64,000 nt of DNA. It comes from JBGTGG01 sp964398945. Its GTDB lineage: Bacteria; Bacteroidota; Bacteroidia; Cytophagales; Cyclobacteriaceae. The translations under genes and the position numbers were made by a program. The stretch is taken from positions 1 to 64,000 of the forward strand of contig CAYNOT010000010.1 in NCBI GenBank assembly GCA_964398945.1, in the 5' to 3' direction. Of this stretch, positions 59,044 through 64,000 are shown one piece after another (position 1 is the first letter of the stretch; each line of letters starts with the position of its first letter). The notes below the pieces were generated by a model. It did no database searches. It was given only the letters and a program-made list of their open reading frames with translations, and was not told where the DNA came from.

Positions 59044-60279
59044 ATGAGTTCACGACAACGCTATTACTTTATTCTTATTCTTATCCTCGGGGCGTTGGCT
59101 ACTATTAGTCCATTTTCCATTGATATGTATTTGCCGGGTTTTCCGGCCATTGCCACCGATCTGGGAACAACAATCGACCAGGTTCAGTTGTCACTTACTG
59201 CGTACCTGATCGGGATAGCGATTGGCCAATTATTGTACGGTCCGTTGTTGGATCGTTTCGGCAGAAAGAACCCGTTATATGCAGGGCTTGCGATTTATGT
59301 CCTCGCCTCTATCGGATGTGCTTTTGCAGATTCTATTTCCGCACTAATAGTAATGCGTTTTGTCCAGGCACTTGGCGGGTGTGTGGGAATTGTAGCTGCC
59401 CAGGCGCTTGTTCGTGATCTGTTTCCGGCCAATAAAACAGCGCAGGCATTTTCGCTGATCATCCTGGTGATTTCGGTTTCCCCGATGATCGCACCTACTG
59501 TGGGTGGTTATATGACTTCAGCTTTCGGTTGGCAATATATATTTCTTGTATTGGGTGCCATTACGGTTTTGATTATGGCCGCTGTCTATTTCTTTTTACC
59601 GGAAGGTAAAAAAGCTGATGCTACTATGTCGTTAAAGCCTAAAGCAGTGTTGGGCAATTTTTATTTAGTAATCAAAGAACCACAATTTCTTGTTTACACT
59701 GTGGCGGGAGGGTTGGCAACAGCAGCTCCGTTTGCCTACATCGCAGGATCGGCAGATGTATTTATGAATATTTACAAAGTAAGCGAACAATTTTACGGTT
59801 GGATATTCGCTTTTCTGGCATTTGCAATGATCGGAGCCACACAACTGAACCATATTTTGTTGAAGAAATTCAAGAGTGAGCAAATTATTAAAGTCACGCT
59901 TATGTACCAATCGGTTGCAGGGCTTGTGTTGGTAACCGGCACCTATTGTCAGTGGTATACCATGTATGGGCTTATTGCATTGATGTTTGTATTCCTCACC
60001 GGGCAAGGGCTTATTGGTCCCAATACCTCCGCGCTTTCGTTGGCACCGTTTAATAAAAATGCAGGAAGTGCTTCGGCCCTGAGTGGTAGCTGGCGGCTTG
60101 GTATTGGTGGGATTATTTCTGCGATCGTTAGTGTGTTGCACAACGGCACGGCCATACCGATGGTGGGGATGATGGCGATGTGCTCCGTGGTGAGTTTGAT
60201 TTTATTGTTTGGCGGAAACCGTGTTGTTGCCTACCGCATCAGAAACAGAAAGGAGACTGAGAATTCTGTGCTGGTGTAA
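59044..60279 (+). CDS. Bcr/CflA family MFS drug efflux transporter
   Basis: A 411-residue proton-driven antiporter with 12 membrane helices. The first helix 'ILILGALATISPFSIDMYLPGFPAIATDLG' is the Bcr/CflA signature (Asp in 'SIDMYLP'), followed by the MFS loop motif 'GPLLDRFGRKNPL' and antiporter motif 'QALGGCVGIVAAQALVRDLF' as separate blocks. Substrates of the family include bicyclomycin, chloramphenicol and sulfonamides. The start was set by the first helix and by the -7 box directly upstream. Confidence 0.93.
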   Translation: MSSRQRYYFILILILGALATISPFSIDMYLPGFPAIATDLGTTIDQVQLSLTAYLIGIAIGQLLYGPLLDRFGRKNPLYAGLAIYVLASIGCAFADSISALIVMRFVQALGGCVGIVAAQALVRDLFPANKTAQAFSLIILVISVSPMIAPTVGGYMTSAFGWQYIFLVLGAITVLIMAAVYFFLPEGKKADATMSLKPKAVLGNFYLVIKEPQFLVYTVAGGLATAAPFAYIAGSADVFMNIYKVSEQFYGWIFAFLAFAMIGATQLNHILLKKFKSEQIIKVTLMYQSVAGLVLVTGTYCQWYTMYGLIALMFVFLTGQGLIGPNTSALSLAPFNKNAGSASALSGSWRLGIGGIISAIVSVLHNGTAIPMVGMMAMCSVVSLILLFGGNRVVAYRIRNRKETENSVLV

Positions 60280-60299
60280 AAACCTCAATTCGTCCGTGA

Positions 60300-63200
60300 T
60301 TATTGTTTGGTAACGCGTTGGTAAAATGCCCCTTTTTCACTTTTAATTTGAAGGATGTAAACACCCATAGCAATTTCACTAAAATCGATGGAGGTTTTTA
60401 CTATTGTGCTTTCCCTCTTCTTCAGCAACTTACCGGTTGTATTAAAAATAGTTACGGTGTAGGGAGGTGGAAATTCCACATCAAGATTTTTAGCGATTGG
60501 ATTCGGATAAATTTTTAAACCGTTCTGAGGGTTTTCAAATCCCGTGATCAGATACACAAAATCATTCGATGTTGTTGTACATCCATTGCTCGTGACCGCG
60601 ACAGCATACACTCCGTATTCCAATGCATTGTAATGATACGATTGATTCGTAGCCCCGCTTACGGGATTGCCATTATGATACCATTGATGGCTGTCACCAG
60701 CAGAAGCGGTCAATGTATTTCCATTGGCAGTGATCTCCGCCAGGGTAGTGCTGGTTGTAAATGTTAATGAAGCTGTTTGGGAAAGTACCGGGGTGGCAAG
60801 GTCCCCTGAAACAGAACACCGGTAATCACCGGCACCAAAATTTCCGGTGGTGTTGATCGAAAGAGTTGATGTAGTGGCGCCAGTATAACCACCGCCATTG
60901 GTAACATTATTAAAAACAGCTCCATCAAATTTTTGCCATTGATAGGCAAGGTTTGTTGTTCCACTGGCAGTTAGTGTAAACGAAGTTGTTGAACCTTCGC
61001 AGACAGCGGTTGAAGCAGGCTGGAGACTAATGGTAATAACCGGGCCTGACACAATCTGGTTTTCAAAAACCAACAAAGCATCGGTTGCCCCGTTCACGGT
61101 AAAGATGAGATCGGGTTTGTTGTCAAGGTTAATATCTGCAATGGCCAACGCGAGCGGCCCACGTGTTAGCGGATAATTTATCCCGGCTGCAAAAGAAATC
61201 GTTCCGGAAGTACTTGTGTTTTGAAAAACAGTAAACGATCCGGTGGTGGAGGTAGGTTGATGTGCAACAATAATTTCTGCTTTGCCATCGCCATCTAAAT
61301 CAACAGCTTTAATATCGATTGCCCGGCTCAGCGCAGCGATATCTTGCTTAGCAAGAAAATTGATGGTGCCCGGTATGCTGGTATTTCGATAGATCGAAAT
61401 GAATGCTGCATTGTTATTTCCCAACACGATATCCGGTTTTCCGTCACCATCGAAATCGGCAGTGGCAATACTAAACGGTATGTCGAGTGCAGGAAAGGTA
61501 ACGGCAGTTTCAAATTGCGCGGTAGAAAGGGGTTGGTTCAAACCTGTATTGCGAACGACAGATAGCACATCGGTTCCGGCACTGACACCGAATGCAAAAT
61601 CACTGTACCCATCGCCATCAAAATCACCGGCTGTTATTCCCATCACTTGTCCCCCGGCACCGGTTGCGATTCCAGCATTTACGATCGTACTAAAGACCCC
61701 TCCACCGGCATACGTAAACGATCCTCTTCGCGATACATTTTCATTCACCTGATAGGTATTGCCATTCGTGGTAATAACAAAATCACTTTTTCCATCGTGG
61801 TTAAAATCATGGTCTACTGCAAACCGATTTGCCCCACTGATAACAGACTGAATCCACGGTTCAAACGAAATCGCATCGCCTGTGGAGCCGCTGTTGTTTC
61901 GGTGGATCGCGCTATTCGCAATTAAATCCGTTTTACCATCGCCATCAATGTCGGTTGCTGTTACGTGGGCTGCTTGTGCGATGGTTGTTGTTATTCCTGT
62001 AAGCGTAGCTGTTGTAATAGCGCTTCCTGCAGCAGGCAATGTGTTCCTAAAAATCCTGACAACGTTATTGTCATTCACAACAATGTCCTTTTTTCCATCA
62101 TCATCAAAATCGGCAATGGTTAACCCATCGGTAGCGTTAGTCAAGGCAAATTCAGTTGGTGTGCCAAAAGATGTTGCATCAATAGTGCGTGAGGTAGGAA
62201 ATGCAACAGCAAGGGGTTTACTAAAACCCGTGAGCCCATGGAGCGTTACGGATACCCGGTCTGATTGTGCGCTTGCAGGAATAGCTGCGCTAAGTGAAGT
62301 ATTACTGATTGATCCGGCAGTTGCAGGAACTGAACCAAATTTTACTTTTGGTGTATCGAAATTGGTGTTCATAAAATTCCCGGAAACGGTTAAGGATGTG
62401 CCTGCTTCACCGGTAAGAGGCGAGACACTATTGATCACCGGTGCGGGAAAACACGTGTTTCTATAAATGAAAACCTGGGTGGGGTTGCTGCGGCTTGCCG
62501 ACACAACATCCGGTTTATTGTCACCGTCTAAGTCAGCAATCTGTGGTTTAAAGGGGAGCTGATCAAACGTATTTCCCTGAAACAGTACCGGCTGCTTGAA
62601 AGAACTGGTGCTGAGTGTTCCGTTGAAGTTGCTTTCAAAAATACCGAGGTCCCGTGCATTGGTAGCCACTATATCTAATTTACCATCGGCATTCATATCG
62701 GCCAGTGTAAGATCATCGGCTGCAAAGCCGGGAGCAGCAATTGCAATTTCCGGATCAAACGAAGAAGCACTAAAAGCGCCACCACTGTATATGTTCTTTC
62801 GTATCCGAATAGCTGTGGCTGCATTTGCACTTGCCCAGATCAAATCAGGTTTACCGTCATTATCAAGATCGGCAATTTCTACTTTGGTAACATTATTTGT
62901 GGGGTCAATCATAAAGGCAGAACCTAATGAGATAGTGCCCGGTGTGGATTGGTTAGGAAAAATGCTGAAGGTTGCACCATGTGCCACCACAATTTCTACT
63001 TTACCATCACCGTTCAAGTCCCCGGTGCTGATGCCAGAAGATCCTGCGAAAAGACCGTTGTCCCACACCACTCCGGCACCAAATAAAATATCCCCGGGCG
63101 AACTTAAATTCTGGAGGATCCAAAAATAGTAGCTCGCACCTGTGCTTGGATGTGTGGCCAATAAATCAGGCCGACCATCCCCATCAATATCAGCCACGTG

Positions 63201-64000
63201 CATTCTAGCTGCACTACTCGGGTTTATAAAAGATTTAACCGCTTCGAAAGCAATCGTGCCGGGCGTGCTGATATTTCTATAGACTAAAAAATATGAATTG
63301 AAGTTGAACGAATCGAGAACAACAATATCCAGTTTGCCATCACCATCCATATCGACCACAGCATTTTCGAAATAGCCTCTGCCCAGCGTAATTCTTGGGC
63401 CAAACGAAGCAGCATTAATATCGCCAGTAACACCAAGGTTTCGAAATACTGAAACCTCGCTGGTGCTTGGGCCTGGTTCACTCACAATAATATCCACCAA
63501 TCCGTCCCCATCCAGATCGCCCAGCGATAATCCTTGTATAACGTGGGATGGATCCAGTGTGATGTTGTCTTTCAGGTCCAACGATGACGGTATGATCCGG
63601 CCGCCAATGTCATTGTTGTTGTCAAAGAGTGGTGAATAATTTTGAATAGACTGGACCAGCAATCCGGTCGTCAGATTAATAACAGTGATGGGCCCGTATT
63701 GCGCACCACCCGGCACTGTAACATTTAGTTGTGTTGTGGCACCACTCGTAATGGTTGCTTTTGTTGTGCCGAAGAAAACAGCATTCTGTGCAACTGTAGC
63801 GCCAAAATTATTTCCAGTGATTGTTAAGCTGCTTCCTGGAATTCCACTACGTGGTGCGAATGAAGCAATGGTGGGAGCAGCGGTCATTGTTTTTTGTTCG
63901 AGTATCACATTATCAATACCCACTACGTTGCTGGCGTTGGTAATGTAGGATCCGCGGATTTCAAGACTTTGGATATCAGAAAGTGCACGGATCACATCAG
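60300..64000 (-). CDS. T9SS-secreted FG-GAP/VCBS repeat protein, 5' end outside window
   Basis: At least 1233 residues are visible and the frame stays open past the window end; an in-frame GTG at 63995 is only internal. It contains two IPT/TIG domains ('SFAPRSGIPGSSLTITGNNFG' and 'SVSPLTGEAGTSLTVSGNF'), many FG-GAP blades with calcium-type loops such as 'DLDGDGLVDIIV' and 'DFDGDGKPDIVLG', an Ig-like domain ('CEGSTTSFTLTASG', 'YQWQKFDG') and a final Por sorting tail ('LKIYPNPIAKNLDVEF' to 'GVYILQIKSEKG'). It should pass the outer membrane by the type IX system and be anchored or released. A role in adhesion or glycan binding is inferred. Confidence 0.9.
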   Translation of the reverse strand, partial: DVIRALSDIQSLEIRGSYITNASNVVGIDNVILEQKTMTAAPTIASFAPRSGIPGSSLTITGNNFGATVAQNAVFFGTTKATITSGATTQLNVTVPGGAQYGPITVINLTTGLLVQSIQNYSPLFDNNNDIGGRIIPSSLDLKDNITLDPSHVIQGLSLGDLDGDGLVDIIVSEPGPSTSEVSVFRNLGVTGDINAASFGPRITLGRGYFENAVVDMDGDGKLDIVVLDSFNFNSYFLVYRNISTPGTIAFEAVKSFINPSSAARMHVADIDGDGRPDLLATHPSTGASYYFWILQNLSSPGDILFGAGVVWDNGLFAGSSGISTGDLNGDGKVEIVVAHGATFSIFPNQSTPGTISLGSAFMIDPTNNVTKVEIADLDNDGKPDLIWASANAATAIRIRKNIYSGGAFSASSFDPEIAIAAPGFAADDLTLADMNADGKLDIVATNARDLGIFESNFNGTLSTSSFKQPVLFQGNTFDQLPFKPQIADLDGDNKPDVVSASRSNPTQVFIYRNTCFPAPVINSVSPLTGEAGTSLTVSGNFMNTNFDTPKVKFGSVPATAGSISNTSLSAAIPASAQSDRVSVTLHGLTGFSKPLAVAFPTSRTIDATSFGTPTEFALTNATDGLTIADFDDDGKKDIVVNDNNVVRIFRNTLPAAGSAITTATLTGITTTIAQAAHVTATDIDGDGKTDLIANSAIHRNNSGSTGDAISFEPWIQSVISGANRFAVDHDFNHDGKSDFVITTNGNTYQVNENVSRRGSFTYAGGGVFSTIVNAGIATGAGGQVMGITAGDFDGDGYSDFAFGVSAGTDVLSVVRNTGLNQPLSTAQFETAVTFPALDIPFSIATADFDGDGKPDIVLGNNNAAFISIYRNTSIPGTINFLAKQDIAALSRAIDIKAVDLDGDGKAEIIVAHQPTSTTGSFTVFQNTSTSGTISFAAGINYPLTRGPLALAIADINLDNKPDLIFTVNGATDALLVFENQIVSGPVITISLQPASTAVCEGSTTSFTLTASGTTNLAYQWQKFDGAVFNNVTNGGGYTGATTSTLSINTTGNFGAGDYRCSVSGDLATPVLSQTASLTFTTSTTLAEITANGNTLTASAGDSHQWYHNGNPVSGATNQSYHYNALEYGVYAVAVTSNGCTTTSNDFVYLITGFENPQNGLKIYPNPIAKNLDVEFPPPYTVTIFNTTGKLLKKRESTIVKTSIDFSEIAMGVYILQIKSEKGAFYQRVTKQ

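Noticed and set aside
61399..63948. Several plus-strand frames of 90-190 codons
   Set aside because: All lie antisense to the FG-GAP repeat gene and owe their length to its repeats.
60300..63995. GTG at 63995 as the true start of the FG-GAP protein
   Set aside because: The frame stays open beyond it to the window end, and the visible N-terminus has no signal peptide, which a secreted protein needs.

Overview
The window reads as one chromosomal stretch from a Bacteroidota bacterium, most likely of the Cytophagales/Cytophagia group. The support is: a SusC/SusD/SusE polysaccharide locus; type IX secretion parts (PorT beside ubiE, a PorE-like OmpA protein) and a huge FG-GAP protein ending in a Por sorting tail; family markers common in this phylum (DUF5606, DUF6377, DUF1987/SiaC, Sia-type kinase); and -7 promoter boxes of the form TAnnTTTG instead of sigma70 -10 boxes. 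Genus and species cannot be read from the sequence. I found no rRNA, tRNA, CRISPR array or complete insertion sequence.

Layout. 1-1405: end of an AHSA1/SRPBCC gene, a DUF998 membrane protein and decayed gene remnants. 1414-17176: mainly housekeeping genes (rsgA, waaA, enoyl-CoA hydratase, low-molecular-weight phosphatase, lysC, fbp, engB, ubiE, SDR) with a TetR/hydrolase pair carrying matching operators, the PorE-like protein and PorT. 17244-30573: a large minus-strand signalling block. It holds a CheR methyltransferase, a CheB methylesterase, a GAF membrane protein, a SiaA-like multi-sensor PP2C phosphatase, a SiaB-like kinase, SiaC, a TerB-ABCG transporter fusion and two exported proteins, with a separate HAMP-GAF sensor upstream. 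30591-44163: metabolism and maintenance (cdd, saccharopine dehydrogenase family, rnhA, carbonic anhydrase with SulP transporter, aroQ, xerD, pyrD, nth), a LytTR regulator followed by a dioxygenase-like lipoprotein and YceI lipoprotein, an AAA/DUF4143 ATPase and a truncated BRO-like gene. 44378-53955: a compact alpha-glucan utilisation locus (DUF6377 regulator, SusC, SusD, SusE, GH13). 53956-54416: terminators and REP-like palindromes. 54417-64000: two exported amidohydrolases, a Bcr/CflA efflux pump and the T9SS cargo protein, which runs off the window.

How genes work together. The signalling block is the best candidate for a poorly described system. It joins chemotaxis adaptation enzymes (CheR, CheB without receiver) with a SiaA/B/C phosphorylation switch, but has no CheA, CheW, CheY, classical MCP or SiaD cyclase. 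Two sensor proteins share a near-identical Glu/Gln-rich coiled-coil motif that could be the methylated site, and the three membrane sensors share related GAF domains. A possible output is the TerB-ABCG transporter at the end of the run. These functional links are inference; domain calls rest on visible motifs. In the glucan locus, GH13 and SusE/SusD would capture and cut glucan at the surface, SusC would import it, and DUF6377 would sense and regulate.
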